From Kitasatospora sp. MAA4 (GTDB lineage Bacteria; Actinomycetota; Actinomycetes; Streptomycetales; Streptomycetaceae), in contig NZ_JARZAI010000008.1 of the NCBI RefSeq assembly GCF_029893355.1, positions 1 to 64,000 of the forward strand: DNA of 64,000 bases, read 5' to 3'. Position numbers and translations under genes: made by a program. The notes below the pieces were generated by a model. The model was not told the DNA's origin and did no database searches. It was given only the letters and a program-made list of their open reading frames with translations. How positions within the stretch are numbered: the first letter of the stretch is position 1; each line of letters opens with the position of its first letter. Below, piece by piece: positions 19,406 through 29,534 of the stretch.

Positions 19406-20908
19406 ATGGGGGAGAAGGTCGTCGCGAGCCGTGCGGACCTGTCGGACCGGCAGCAGTACCGACGCAAGCTGCAGTCCTGTCTGGAAGCACTGGATCGGAT
19501 GCTCAGGGAGGGCCGCTTCGATCGTCCGAAGGCCCTGATGGGCCTGGAGATAGAGCTAAATCTGGCCGACGAGCACGGCTTACCGGTGATGCGCAACGAC
19601 CAGGTGCTCTCGGCGATCGGTTCCAGCGACTTCCAGACCGAGCTGGGGCAGTTCAACATCGAGGTCAACATCGCGCCGCACCGGCTGACCGGGCACGTCT
19701 TCGAGGAGCTGCGCGAGGAGATCGACACCGGGCTGCGCTACGCCGACCGGCAGGCCGCCGAGGCCGGGGCCCGGATCGTCATGGTGGGCGTGCTGCCGAC
19801 GCTGGGCGTCGAGCACACCGGCCTGGACGCGATGTCGCACAACAACCGGTACAGCCTGCTCAGCGACCAGATCATGGCCGCCCGCGGCGAGGACATCGCG
19901 CTGGATATCGAGGGGGTCGAGCACCTGGTGCTGGACTCCGTGTCGATGGTGGCCGAGGCCGCGGCGACCTCGTTGCAGCTGCACCTGCAGGTCACCCCGG
20001 ACCGGTTCGCCTCGGTCTGGAACGCGGCGCAGGCGATCTCCGCCGTCCAGGTCGCGCTGGGGGCGAACTCGCCCTTCCTGTTCGGCCGGGAGCTGTGGCG
20101 CGAGACCCGTCCGGTGCTCTTCCAGCAGGCCTGCGACACCCGTTCGGCGGAGCTCAAGGCGCAGGGCGTGCGCCCGATCACCTGGTTCGGCGAGCGCTGG
20201 GTGGACAGCGCGCTGGAGCTCTTCGCGGAGAACCTGCGCTACTTCCCGGCGCTGCTGCCGATCTGCGACGACGAGGACCCGATCAAGGTGCTGGCCTCCG
20301 GCGGTGTCCCGCGGCTGGGGGAGCTGCGGCTGCACAACGGCACTATCTACCGCTGGAACCGCCCGGTCTACGACGTTGCCGACGGGGTGGCGCACCTGCG
20401 GGTGGAGAACCGCTGCCTGCCGGCCGGACCCACGGTCGCCGACACGCTGGCCAACGCCGCCTTCTACTACGGACTGGTCCGCGCGCTGGGCAAGCAGCCC
20501 CGGCCGGTCTGGAACCGGCTGCCGTTCGAACGGGCGGAACGCAACTTCGACACCGCCGCCCGCTACGGCATCGATGCCGTGCTGGCCTGGCCGAAGCAGG
20601 GACGCGCGGGGCGCGGCGCACCGGCCGAGGTGCCGGTGGTCGACCTGGTGCTCGGCGAGCTGCTGCCGCTGGCCCACCAGGGCCTGGACGAGTGGGGCGT
20701 GCAGCCCGCCGACCGGGACCGCTACCTCGGCATCATCGAGCAGCGCTGCCTGCGCCGCACCAACGGCGCGTCCTGGCAGGCCGCCACCGTGCACCAGCTG
20801 CGCGAGCGCTACGGGATGGACCGCACCGCCGCGCTGGCCACCATGACGCGCCGGTACATGGAGTACATGCGCACGGGTGAGCCCGTGCACAGCTGGCCGG
20901 TCGCCTGA
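19406..20908 (+). CDS. GCS2-type glutamate-cysteine ligase / carboxylate-amine ligase
   Basis: A 500-residue soluble ATP-dependent ligase related to glutamate-cysteine ligase family 2. The glutamate/ATP-binding core begins at MGLEIELNL and continues with GQFNIEVNIAPHRLTG; later motifs are LHLQVTPDRFASVWNAAQA, LGANSPFLFGRELW and VENRCLPAGPTVADTLANA. Streptomycetes make mycothiol rather than glutathione, so the product is probably another gamma-glutamyl or peptide conjugate; the substrate cannot be inferred. ATG 19406 has GAGGAGG at 19391-19397. Confidence 0.82.
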   Translation: MGEKVVASRADLSDRQQYRRKLQSCLEALDRMLREGRFDRPKALMGLEIELNLADEHGLPVMRNDQVLSAIGSSDFQTELGQFNIEVNIAPHRLTGHVFEELREEIDTGLRYADRQAAEAGARIVMVGVLPTLGVEHTGLDAMSHNNRYSLLSDQIMAARGEDIALDIEGVEHLVLDSVSMVAEAAATSLQLHLQVTPDRFASVWNAAQAISAVQVALGANSPFLFGRELWRETRPVLFQQACDTRSAELKAQGVRPITWFGERWVDSALELFAENLRYFPALLPICDDEDPIKVLASGGVPRLGELRLHNGTIYRWNRPVYDVADGVAHLRVENRCLPAGPTVADTLANAAFYYGLVRALGKQPRPVWNRLPFERAERNFDTAARYGIDAVLAWPKQGRAGRGAPAEVPVVDLVLGELLPLAHQGLDEWGVQPADRDRYLGIIEQRCLRRTNGASWQAATVHQLRERYGMDRTAALATMTRRYMEYMRTGEPVHSWPVA

Positions 20909-20956
20909 GAGCCGCCGCGCGGGCTGCTTCATCGTCCTATGGCAGGATCATCGGCC

Positions 20957-21760
20957 ATGACGATCGCACCGACCGAGCACCCCGCGGACTCCCAGCCGTC
21001 CCCGCCCCTCACCCGCGCGCTGCTCGGGGCGGAGCTGCTGATCGTCCTCGGACTCTCGCTCGGTGCCAGCGGGATCGGCGCCGTGATCAGCTTCGTCGAC
21101 TCGGTGACCAGGAAGGTCGCACTCGGTCAGCAGATCGCGCCGCTCAACTCCTCGCTCGCGCCCGGCCGGCCGTGGATCGACCTGGCCTGGCAGCTGTACT
21201 ACATCGGACGCGGCCTGATGCCGGTGGTGCTGGTCGGCTACCTGCTGGTGCGCGAGGGCAGCTCGCTGCGGGTACTCGGCTTCGACCTGCGCCGCAAGCT
21301 CTCCGATCTCGGGCGCGGGGCGATGGTGGCCGCGGCGATCGGCGGCTCGGGGCTTGCGCTCTACCTGGGGTCGCGCGCGGCCGGGTTCAACCTCACCGTC
21401 GTCCCCTCCGGCCTGCCGGACGTCTGGTGGCGGATCCCGGTGCTGATCGCCTCGGCCTGCCAGAACGCGGTGCTGGAGGAGGTGATCGTCCTCGGCTACG
21501 TCGTGCGCCGGCTCGGCCAGCGCGGCTGGGGGTGGCCCGCCACGCTGGCCGCGAGCTCGGTGCTGCGCGGTTCGTACCACCTCTACCAGGGCGTCGGCGG
21601 CCTGGTCGGCAACATGGTGATGGGTGCCGTCTTCTGCCTGCTGTACCGCCGCTGGGGACGGGTGATGCCGCTGGTGGTGGCGCACGCGCTGATCGACACG
21701 GTGGCCTTCGTCGGCTACGTGCTGCTGGCCGGGCACGTCAGCTGGCTGCCGACCGGCTGA
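20957..21760 (+). CDS. CPBP (CAAX) family intramembrane metalloprotease
   Basis: A 267-residue membrane protein with about seven hydrophobic segments. The Abi/CPBP motifs are in the C-terminal half: a Glu-Glu pair in NAVLEEVIVLGYVVRRL, a histidine in LRGSYHLYQG and another in AHALIDT, the usual glutamate/histidine active-site set. Roles in prokaryotes include bacteriocin immunity and regulated proteolysis; the substrate here is unknown. ATG 20957 is preferred to ATG 20939 because GGCAGGA lies between them. It converges on the PhzF gene with a 15-base gap and no hairpin. Confidence 0.85.
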   Translation: MTIAPTEHPADSQPSPPLTRALLGAELLIVLGLSLGASGIGAVISFVDSVTRKVALGQQIAPLNSSLAPGRPWIDLAWQLYYIGRGLMPVVLVGYLLVREGSSLRVLGFDLRRKLSDLGRGAMVAAAIGGSGLALYLGSRAAGFNLTVVPSGLPDVWWRIPVLIASACQNAVLEEVIVLGYVVRRLGQRGWGWPATLAASSVLRGSYHLYQGVGGLVGNMVMGAVFCLLYRRWGRVMPLVVAHALIDTVAFVGYVLLAGHVSWLPTG

Positions 21761-21775
21761 CGGTGCCCGACCGGC

Positions 21776-22624
21776 TCACGGGGTGCTGTGCAGCGTCCCG
21801 TCCACCACGGTGACGGCGTGGCCGGAGAGCAGCACGCGGTCCGCGCGCAGCTCGCAGCGGATCAGGCCGCCGCGCGGGGAGGCCTGATAGCCGGTGAGCA
21901 CGCCGTCCGGGTGCGCCGGGCGTTCGAGCCGGTCGGCCCAGAAGGGGGCGAGCGCGGTGTGGGCGCTGCCGGTGACCGGGTCCTCGGCCACCCCTGCGGC
22001 GGGGGCGAAGTAGCGGGAGACGAAGTCGTAGCCGTCCGAGGGGTCCTCGGCGGGGGCGGTGACCACGACGCCGCGGGCGTCCTGGCGGGTGACGGCGGCC
22101 AGGTCGGGGGAGAGTCCGCGCACCGAGTGCTCGCTGCGCAGCAGCACCAGCAGCACGTTCAGCGGTCCGGTGGTCCAGCAGCCGGCCACCCGCGCGCCCA
22201 GCGCCTCCTCCAGGTCGGCGGGGATCTCGATGGCGTTCAGCGTCGCGCTGGGGAAGTCCAGGCAGATCGTGCCGTCGGACTGGGTGTCGGCGGTCAGTAC
22301 TCCGCTGAGCGTGCTGAACCGGACCAGCCCGCCGTCGGCGAGGCCCTCGGTGCGCAGCGCGTGCGCGGTGGCCAGGGTGCCGTGGCCGCAGAGCGGGACC
22401 TCGGTGACGGGGGTGAACCAGCGCAGCGCCCACTCGGCCCCGGCCCGGGCGGCCTCCTCGCCCGACAGCGGCCGGACGAACGCGGTCTCCGAGAGGTTCA
22501 TCTCGCGGGCCACCTGACGCATCCACCGCTCGGCCGGCCAGTCGGGCCCTTCGAGCAGGCAGACGGCCGCCGGGTTCCCGGCGAAGGGGCGTTCGGTGAA
22601 CGCGTCGATGATTTTGATCCGCAT
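21776..22624 (-). CDS. PhzF family isomerase/epimerase
   Basis: A 282-residue protein with the two-domain diaminopimelate-epimerase fold of PhzF. Diagnostic parts are IDAFTERPFAGNPAAVC at the N-terminus, the catalytic glutamate E46 in MNLSETAF, LCGHGTLATAHAL and DPVTGSAHTALAPFWA. PhzF isomerises a dihydroanthranilate intermediate of phenazine synthesis, but no other phenazine gene is present, so this is one of the common stand-alone homologues of unknown substrate. It lacks a Shine-Dalgarno sequence; a -10 element TAAGCT ends six bases before the ATG. Confidence 0.9.
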   Translation of the reverse strand: MRIKIIDAFTERPFAGNPAAVCLLEGPDWPAERWMRQVAREMNLSETAFVRPLSGEEAARAGAEWALRWFTPVTEVPLCGHGTLATAHALRTEGLADGGLVRFSTLSGVLTADTQSDGTICLDFPSATLNAIEIPADLEEALGARVAGCWTTGPLNVLLVLLRSEHSVRGLSPDLAAVTRQDARGVVVTAPAEDPSDGYDFVSRYFAPAAGVAEDPVTGSAHTALAPFWADRLERPAHPDGVLTGYQASPRGGLIRCELRADRVLLSGHAVTVVDGTLHSTP

Positions 22625-22636
22625 TCCGCGAGCTTA
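22625..22636 (-). promoter_or_regulatory. -10 element six bases before the PhzF start (likely leaderless)
   Basis: On the minus strand TAAGCT (22636-22631), six bases, then ATG at 22624. No ribosome site is present. This matches the TANNNT-N6-start pattern seen elsewhere in the window. Confidence 0.5.
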
Positions 22637-22704
22637 GACCGGCACCGGAAGCGGTCAGCGTGGTGGGGAGCAGTCGGCCGACCGCTCCCCACCGTCCGTC
22701 CGGC

Positions 22705-22896
22705 TCAGCCCTGAGCGGCCGCCGCCTCGCGGACCTCCGCGTACGGCGCGAGCTTGCGCAGCGACTCGATGTTCTTCAGCAACTGCTCCTTGGTTTCGTG
22801 CGCGTCGCCGACCACGACGACGGCACCGTTGCTGGCCTTGAGTCGGAACCGGTGCATGCCGCTCTCGTCGGTGTAGAGCTCGAACTTCCCTGCCAT
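22705..22896 (-). CDS. YegP family DUF1508 protein
   Basis: A 63-residue single DUF1508 domain: MAGKFELYTDESGMHRFRL followed by KASNGAVVVVGDAHETKEQL and LKNIESLRKLAP. YegP-like proteins contain one or two such beta-beta-alpha units; the function is unknown. AAAGGTGA lies about seven bases before the ATG. The gene is divergent from the GH15 gene. Confidence 0.9.
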   Translation of the reverse strand: MAGKFELYTDESGMHRFRLKASNGAVVVVGDAHETKEQLLKNIESLRKLAPYAEVREAAAAQG

Positions 22897-23065
22897 GGAG
22901 ATTCACCTTTCGGGTTGGTCGCCCCCTCAGCACGCACCGTAGGTGGTCGGTGACGGGGTCGCATGTCGGACGGTCCGTCAGGGGCAGGTCAGTCCGGGCC
23001 CACCGATCTAGCATGAAAAGCAAGGCCCTATCCCGAGGCTCGCGCCGCAGCGGCAGGAGGCCGGC

Positions 23066-24901
23066 ATGGCGTCCGACACGACTGGTTTCGAGCAGGCAGA
23101 CAGCTGCCGCTACATACCGATCTCCGAACACGGCCTGATCGGCGATCTTCGAACGACCGCGCTGGTCGGAACGAACGGCACCATCGACTGGTACTGCTGC
23201 CCGCGCTTCGACGCGCCCAGCGTCTTCGGGGCCATCCTCGATGCCGATCGCGGCGGCTCGTTCGAACTGGCCGCCGACGTGCCGACCCGCACCAGGCAGT
23301 TCTACTTCCCGGACACCAACGTCCTGATCACGCGGTTCTTCGCCGCGGACGGGGTGGCGGAGATCCAGGACTTCATGCCGGTGGTCGACGAGTCGCGCGA
23401 GGGGTCCCGGCACCGGCTGATCCGCCGGGTGGTCTGCGTCCGCGGGGCCCTCCCGTTCCGGGCGCGGATCGCCCCGCGCTTCGGCTACGGCGCCGAAGCG
23501 CACACCGCGCACCTCGAAGGCCGCCAGGCGGTGTTCCGCTCCCCGTCACTGACGCTCGCGCTGAGTGCCACCGCGCCCCTGGAGTGCGACGGCCTGGACG
23601 TGTGGTCGCACTTCAAGCTCCTCGAGGGCGAGTCCAACGTGTTCGCCCTCGACCAGCTCGGCGACGGCGTCCCGGCCCGGTCGTGCCCGCGCGCCGAGGC
23701 GCAGGAGCAGGCCGATGCGACCGTCCGGTTCTGGCGCCGCTGGCTGGCCGGCTCGCGCTACCACGGGCGGTGGCGGGAGATGGTGCACCGCTCGGCGCTG
23801 CTGCTGAAACTGCTCACCTACGCGCCGACGGGAGCGATCGTCGCCGCACCGACCACCAGCCTGCCCGAGCAGATCGGCGGCGAGCGCAACTGGGACTACC
23901 GGTACGTCTGGGTCCGCGACGCCGCCTTCTGCGTCTATGCCATGCTGCGCCTGGGGTTCACCTCGGAGGCCGAGGCGTTCATGGGGTTCCTCGGCGAGCG
24001 CGGCATCATGCGCGGCACCGGCGCGACCGGCCCGTTGCAGATCATGTACGGCATCGACGGGCGCAGCGAGCTGCCCGAGTACGAGCTGTCGCACCTGGAG
24101 GGCTACCTCGGCTCCGCGCCGGTCCGGGTCGGCAACGCCGCCACCCACCAGCTCCAGCTGGACATCTACGGTGCCCTGATCGACTCGATCTACCTGTACG
24201 ACAAGTGGGGGCGGCCGATCAGCAGCGCCCGCTGGGACGAGGTCGGCGCGGTGGCGGACTGGCTCTGCGATCACTGGGACCAGCCCGACGAGGGGATCTG
24301 GGAGACCCGCGCGGGCCGCAGGGACTTCGTGTACTCGCGGCTGATGTGCTGGGTGGCGCTGGAGCGGGCCATCCGGATGGCGAACCGCCGCGGCCTGCCG
24401 GCCGATCTGCCCCGCTGGCGGCAGTCCCGTGACGCGATCTACCGGCAGATCATGGACCGCGGCTGGTCGACCGAGCGGGGCGCCTTCGTCCAGGCCCTGG
24501 ACGACGACGCCCTGGACGCCTCGCTGCTGATGATGCCGATGGCCAAGTTCGTCTCGCCCACCGACCCCAAGTGGCTCTCCACCCTGGACGCGCTCACCGC
24601 GGACCTGGTCTCCGACTCGCTGGTGTACCGCTACGACCCGACCGCCAGCCCCGACGGCCTGCACGGCCCCGAGGGCACCTTCTCCATCTGCTCGTTCTGG
24701 TACGTCGAGGCGCTGGCCCGCGCAGGCCGGCTGGAGGAGGCCCGGCTCGCCTTCGAGAAGATGCTCACCTACGCCAACCACCTCGGTCTGTACGCCGAGG
24801 AGATCGGCCCGACCGGCGAACAACTCGGCAACTTCCCCCAGGCGTTCACCCACCTCTCGCTGATCAGCGCTGCCTTCAACCTCGACCGCGCACTGGGCTG
24901 A
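23066..24901 (+). CDS. Glycoside hydrolase family 15 protein
   Basis: A 611-residue cytoplasmic protein without a signal peptide. Residues 10-230 form the trehalase-like N-terminal beta domain (YIPISEHGLIGDLRTTALVG, IDWYCCPRFDAPSVFGAILD). Residues 235-610 form an alpha/alpha barrel with LPEQIGGERNWDYRYVWVRD and a late EEIGPTGEQLGNFPQAFTHL block that includes the usual second glutamate. GH15 covers glucoamylase, glucodextranase and, in actinobacteria, trehalase, so the substrate is an alpha-glucoside, perhaps trehalose. GGCAGGAGG precedes ATG 23066. Confidence 0.93.
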   Translation: MASDTTGFEQADSCRYIPISEHGLIGDLRTTALVGTNGTIDWYCCPRFDAPSVFGAILDADRGGSFELAADVPTRTRQFYFPDTNVLITRFFAADGVAEIQDFMPVVDESREGSRHRLIRRVVCVRGALPFRARIAPRFGYGAEAHTAHLEGRQAVFRSPSLTLALSATAPLECDGLDVWSHFKLLEGESNVFALDQLGDGVPARSCPRAEAQEQADATVRFWRRWLAGSRYHGRWREMVHRSALLLKLLTYAPTGAIVAAPTTSLPEQIGGERNWDYRYVWVRDAAFCVYAMLRLGFTSEAEAFMGFLGERGIMRGTGATGPLQIMYGIDGRSELPEYELSHLEGYLGSAPVRVGNAATHQLQLDIYGALIDSIYLYDKWGRPISSARWDEVGAVADWLCDHWDQPDEGIWETRAGRRDFVYSRLMCWVALERAIRMANRRGLPADLPRWRQSRDAIYRQIMDRGWSTERGAFVQALDDDALDASLLMMPMAKFVSPTDPKWLSTLDALTADLVSDSLVYRYDPTASPDGLHGPEGTFSICSFWYVEALARAGRLEEARLAFEKMLTYANHLGLYAEEIGPTGEQLGNFPQAFTHLSLISAAFNLDRALG

Positions 24902-24929
24902 CGCGGTCGAGGCCGAAGGCCGCTCGCGC

Positions 24930-26849
24930 CTACAGGCTGCGCTCCAGGCGGTCCGCCATCAGCTTGATGAACCGTGCGGCGTCGCTCAGCTCGCCGCCCT
25001 CGGCCAGCAGCGCCATGCCGTAGAGGAGTTCACCGGTCTCGACGACGGCGGTCTCGTCGCCGCCGGCGCCGTGCGCCTTGTTGAGGCCGGCGACCAGCGG
25101 GTGCTCGGCGTTGAGTTCGAGGATGCGCTTGACCCGGGGCACCTCCTGGCCCATCGCGCGGTACATGCTCTCCAGGGCCGGGCTCACGTCGTGGGTGTCC
25201 GAGACGACGCAGGCGGGCGAGACGGTCAGCCGTGAGGACAGCCGGACCTCCTTGACCTGCTCGCCCAGCCGGTCGGTCAGCAGGGTGAGCAGCCCGGCGT
25301 ACTCCTGCTGCTGCTTCTCCCGCTCGGTCTCGGCCTGCTTCTTCTCCTCGTCGGTGCCGAGATCGACCTCGCCCTTGGCGATGGAGCGCAGCTGCCTGCC
25401 GTCGAAGTCGGGGACGGCACCGACCCAGACCTCGTCGACCGGGTCGGTCAGCAGCAGCACCTCGATGCCCTTGGCCCGGAACGCCTCCATGTGCGGGGAG
25501 TTCTCGACGGCCTGCCGGGTCTCGCCGGTCAGGTAGAAGATGTGCTCCTGCCCGTCCTTCATGCGCTCGACGTAACTCTTCAGCGTGGTCGTCGCGTCCG
25601 CGTCGTGCGTCGACTCGAACGAGGAGAGGGCGAGGATGGCGTCGCGGTTCTCGAAGTCGCTGAGCAGCCCCTCCTTGACGACACGGCCGAACTCCCGCCA
25701 GAAGGTGGCGTAGCGCTCGGGGGCGGCGGTCATCATGTCCCTGACGCCGGACAGCACCTTCTTCGCCAGGCGGCGGTACATCATCTGGATCTGGCGGTCC
25801 TGCTGGAGGATTTCGCGCGACACGTTGAGCGACAGGTCCTGCGCGTCGACGACGCCCTTGACGAAGCGCAGGTAGCTGGGCAGCAGCGCCTCGCAGTCGT
25901 CCATGATGAAGACGCGCTTGACGTAGAGCTGGACCCCGCGCTGGTAGCCCTGGGTGAACAGGTCGTGCGGCGCGTGCGAGGGGATGAACAGGAGGGCCTG
26001 GTACTCGAAGGTCCCCTCCGCCTGGAGGCGGATGGTCTCCAGCGGATCCATCCAGTCGTGGCTGATGTGCTTGTACAGCTCGTGGTACTCGGCGTCGGAG
26101 ACCTCGTCCCGCGAACGCGCCCAGAGCGCCTTCATGGAGTTGAGCGTCTCCGGCTCGCCGGGGGCGGCGTCGTCCGCCTCCTCAGCGTCCGGGGTGGGCT
26201 CGGCGGCCATCCGGACCGGCCAGGTGATGAAGTCCGAGTAGCGCTTGACGATCTCCCGGATCTGCCGGCGGGACGTGTAGTCGTGCATCCCGTCGTCGGT
26301 GTCCACGGGCTTGAGGTGAAGCGTGACCGAGGTGCCCTGCGGCGCCTCCTCGACCGTCTCGATCGTGTAGGTCCCCTCGCCGCTCGACGTCCAGCGGGTG
26401 CCGTGGCTCTGGCCGGCGCGCCGGGTCAGCAGCTCGACCTCGTCGGCCACCATGAAGCTGGAGTAGAACCCGACCCCGAACTGGCCGATGAGGGTCTCGG
26501 CGTTGGCCGTCTCCTTGCTCTCCTTCAGCTCGCGCAGGAACGCGGCGGTACCGGAGTTGGCGATGGTCCCGATGAGGTTGACGACCTCGTCGTGCGACAT
26601 GCCGATGCCGTTGTCCCGCACCGTCAGGGTGCGGGTCTCGGGGTCGGTCTCGATGACGATGTGCAGATCGGACACGTCCGCGCCGAGCACCTCGTCCCGC
26701 AGTGCCTCGAGGCGCAACTTGTCCAGTGCATCGGAGGCGTTGGACACCAGCTCGCGCAGGAAGACGTCCTTGTTCGAGTAGATCGAATGGATCATCATCT
26801 GCAGCAGCTGACGCGCTTCCACCTGGAACTCGAACGTCTCAGTAGCCAT
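24930..26849 (-). CDS. htpG: Molecular chaperone HtpG (Hsp90)
   Basis: A 639-residue Hsp90 of standard bacterial length. The N-terminal ATPase domain has [25 protein letters not shown] and [15 protein letters not shown]. The middle domain has the conserved Arg stretch around [20 protein letters not shown]. The C-terminal dimerisation region includes SPACVVSD. The ATG at 26849 is preceded by GGGAGGAA; the frame is open 19 codons further upstream without a ribosome site. No HspR (HAIR) or CIRCE operator is visible upstream. It converges on the GH15 gene with 28 bases between. Confidence 0.97.
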
Positions 26850-26933
26850 GACTTGCAATTCCTCCCGGGGACCAGTCGACGAACCGACCAGTGAACTGTA
26901 GATCAACCCCTCACCTGCCCCGGCGCGTTCCCG

Positions 26934-27197
26934 TCACGGGGCATCGCCCGCCTGTTCGGAGAGGGTCCGCAGCGGCCGGATCAGGGCCGTGTCGAAGAGG
27001 TCCAGGACGCGGGGGAGCGGGCCCTCGTCGTGGTGGTGCAGCGCGGACCAGAAGAGGTCGCCGGGCAGGGCGTCGCTCGGTGCGTACACGCGGTAGGCGT
27101 AGCGGCGGCCGTCGACGCCCGCCAGCTCGACCAGCCAGCATCCGCCGACCGGAGCTGACATGTCGTCAACAGTGAAACAGAGAACGGCTTGTGGCAA
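26934..27197 (-). CDS. Small hypothetical protein upstream of htpG
   Basis: An 87-residue protein starting at a TTG preceded by GGGAGGGGAGA. An internal ATG (27161) would give a 75-residue form but has no ribosome site. The sequence (GGCWLVELAGVDGRRYAYRV, PGDLFWSALHHHDEGPLPRV) looks like a folded cytoplasmic protein and has normal codon use. I do not recognise the family. It lies 84 bases upstream of htpG on the same strand and may share its transcript. Confidence 0.6.
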   Translation of the reverse strand: MPQAVLCFTVDDMSAPVGGCWLVELAGVDGRRYAYRVYAPSDALPGDLFWSALHHHDEGPLPRVLDLFDTALIRPLRTLSEQAGDAP

Positions 27198-27276
27198 CGG
27201 GTCTCCCCTCCCGGGACGGCGTACGCCACCGGTTGGACCATCGCCGCGCCCGGAAGGTTGTGCCGCCGGGACGGGG

Positions 27277-28587
27277 TCAGCCGGCGGTCCGCGCGACAGC
27301 GGGGGCGGGCGCCGGGGTAGCAGGCGACGGGGTAGCAGGCGCCGGGGCGGCGGAGGTTCGGGAGAGCCGGCGGACCTCGGGGACGGCCAGCACCAGCAGC
27401 GACAGCAGGGTCATCACCCCCGCGCACGCCCACAGCGCGCCGTCCAGTCCGAGCCCGCCGGCCAGCGGCCCGGCCGCCGCCGTGCCGATCGGCGCCAGCG
27501 CCACCGAGCCGCACCAGTCGTAGGCCGCCACCCGGGAGAACTTCTCGGCGGGGATCTCCTGTTGCAGCGCGATCATCCAGCAGACGCCGAAGAGCGTCCC
27601 GCCGGTGCCCGAGGCGAACATCGCCCAGGCCAGCACGGACAGCGGCGCGCCGTCCGCCAACGCGACGGCCGGCAGCGCGAAGAGCAGTACGCCGACGTTG
27701 CCCGCCAGCAGGATCCGGCGCGGCTGCCAGCGCACCATCAGCAGCCCGCTGGCCACCAGGCCGGCGCCCATCGCCGCGTTGGCCAGCCCCCAGGGGCCGG
27801 CGCCGCCGAGCCGCTGGTCGGCGGCGATCGGCCCGAGCACCGACTCGGCTGCGAACAGGCAGGCGTTCACCACGCCGTACTGCACCACCACCGTCCACAG
27901 CCAGCGCCGCGAGGTGAACTCCCGCCAGCCGTCCCGCAGATCGGCGAGCATCCCGGGACCCGGCTCGCGCCGGGGCAGCGGGGCGGGCGGGCGCAGGAAG
28001 AGCCGCAGCGCGCCCGCCGCCGCGAAGCAGACCGCGTCCAGCGCGAGCACCCAGCCGGGGCCGACGGCCGCCACCAGCGCGCCGCCGAGGGCCGCGCCGC
28101 CGATCAGCGAGGAGTTCAGCGCCGTCCGGAACAGCGCGAACGCCCGCGGGGCCTGCTGCTGGTCCACCGACTCCATGATCACGCCCTCGGCCGCCGGGGC
28201 GAAGAACGCCTGGCCCACCCCGCCCGCCGCGGAGAGCAGCACCAGCTGCCACAGCCGCGCCGAGCCGGCCAGCACCAGCGCGGCCAGCACGCCCTGGGAG
28301 AGCGCGTTGCCGACGTTGGCGGCCACCATCACCCGGTGCCGGGGCAGCCGGTCGGCCACCGCGCCGCCGATCAGCAGGAAGACCAGCGTGGCCAGCAGCC
28401 GGGCGCCGGTGACGAACCCGATCTCGGTCGCGCCACCGCCCATGTGCAGCACCGCGAAGGCGGTCGCGATCGGTGCGCCGGCGTTCCCGAGGCCGCTGAC
28501 CACCGTCGCACCGGTCTGGATCAGGTAGCTGCGCCCGGCCCAGGCGAAGCGACGGGTCGTCGGGTCTTCGTCGGTTCGGTACGCCAC
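27277..28587 (-). CDS. MFS transporter, EntS/MefA-like
   Basis: A 436-residue 12-helix major facilitator of the MFS_3 group that includes enterobactin exporters and macrolide efflux proteins. Motif A is GGAVADRLPRHRVMV. The tail is a run of Ala-Pro-Ala repeats (about 410-436). The substrate is unknown. On the minus strand CATAGT lies seven bases before the GTG start with no ribosome site, so the transcript may be leaderless. Confidence 0.85.
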   Translation of the reverse strand: MAYRTDEDPTTRRFAWAGRSYLIQTGATVVSGLGNAGAPIATAFAVLHMGGGATEIGFVTGARLLATLVFLLIGGAVADRLPRHRVMVAANVGNALSQGVLAALVLAGSARLWQLVLLSAAGGVGQAFFAPAAEGVIMESVDQQQAPRAFALFRTALNSSLIGGAALGGALVAAVGPGWVLALDAVCFAAAGALRLFLRPPAPLPRREPGPGMLADLRDGWREFTSRRWLWTVVVQYGVVNACLFAAESVLGPIAADQRLGGAGPWGLANAAMGAGLVASGLLMVRWQPRRILLAGNVGVLLFALPAVALADGAPLSVLAWAMFASGTGGTLFGVCWMIALQQEIPAEKFSRVAAYDWCGSVALAPIGTAAAGPLAGGLGLDGALWACAGVMTLLSLLVLAVPEVRRLSRTSAAPAPATPSPATPAPAPAVARTAG

Positions 28588-28647
28588 CCGCTCGACTATG
28601 ACGGGGGCACAGGCCCCTGTCCACGGTGCGAACGACCTTGAGCGGGC

Positions 28648-29370
28648 TCAGCCAAGATGGCCGCGCAGGAAGCTGAGGGTCCGCCGCCAGGCGATCTTGG
28701 CCTGTAGGTCGTCGTAACTGCCGGGCTGGTTCTCGTCGTTCATGAAGGCGTGGCCGGCGGGGTAGAAGTGGAACTCGGGACGGCGGTCGGTGGCCTCGCC
28801 GATCAGGATCGCCGCCTCGTCCACGACGTCCGCCGGCAGCGAGCGGTCGTACTCGCCGAAGTGGCCCAGCACGTGCGCGGTCAGGCCGCGGTAGTCGTAG
28901 TCCGGCTCGCGCGGGAGGCCGTAGAACGGGACGACGGCGGCCACCCGGTCGCCCTCCAGCGCGGCCAGCCGCAGCGCGAGCCCGCCGCCCATGCAGAAGC
29001 CCACCACCGCCACCGCGTCTCCCGCCAGCGCCGGGTGCCCGAGCAGGAAGTCGACGGCGCCGCGCAGGTCGTGCACCGCGCGCTCGGCGGGGAGCTTCCT
29101 GAGCAGCTCGGCGGCCTCGGCGCGGTCGTGCGTGGCGGGTCCGCCGTACAGGTCGGGGGCCAGGGCGACGAAGCCCTCGGCGGCGAACCGGTCGACCAGG
29201 TCCGCGATGTGGCCGGTGAGCCCCCACCACTCCTGGACGACGATCAGGCCCGGCCCGTGCCCGCCGGGTGGCAGCGCCAGGTACCCGTGGGCCCTGCCCT
29301 CGCCGCTGGGGAAGTCGACGTTCTGCCGGGCGGTGCCAGGGCGGGGACGGGCGGCGGCGGAGTCGGCCAT
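28648..29370 (-). CDS. Dienelactone hydrolase family protein
   Basis: A 240-residue alpha/beta hydrolase with the dienelactone-hydrolase triad C126 (GFCMGGG), D175 (GEYDRSLP) and H207 (PAGHAFMND), plus E47 in QEWWGLTGH that activates the cysteine. Dienelactone hydrolases open lactones in chloroaromatic degradation, but most streptomycete members have unknown substrates, and no catechol pathway lies nearby. GGGAGAA precedes the ATG. TACCAT (29461-29456, minus strand) is a possible -10 box. Confidence 0.93.
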   Translation of the reverse strand: MADSAAARPRPGTARQNVDFPSGEGRAHGYLALPPGGHGPGLIVVQEWWGLTGHIADLVDRFAAEGFVALAPDLYGGPATHDRAEAAELLRKLPAERAVHDLRGAVDFLLGHPALAGDAVAVVGFCMGGGLALRLAALEGDRVAAVVPFYGLPREPDYDYRGLTAHVLGHFGEYDRSLPADVVDEAAILIGEATDRRPEFHFYPAGHAFMNDENQPGSYDDLQAKIAWRRTLSFLRGHLG

Positions 29371-29534
29371 CGAGCTTCTCCCGGTGAGCCGCGCGAGCGG
29401 CGGGGACGGCGCCGCGCACAGCGCGAGCGGCCGGGCCTGGCGGCCCGCGGGGACGATGGTATGCGGGCGGGGAGTCGAGTGTCCGTCAGTCCCGATCAGC
29501 CGTCGGCGTGTCGTGGATCACTACGAGGGGCAGG

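Noticed and set aside
21776..22624. A phenazine biosynthesis locus, suggested by the PhzF homologue.
   Set aside because: No other phenazine genes or biosynthetic-cluster enzymes are near; stand-alone PhzF-like proteins are common.
26981..29419. An 812-codon minus-strand frame across the MFS and dienelactone hydrolase genes.
   Set aside because: It overlaps genes with intact family motifs in a different frame and shows only biased composition.
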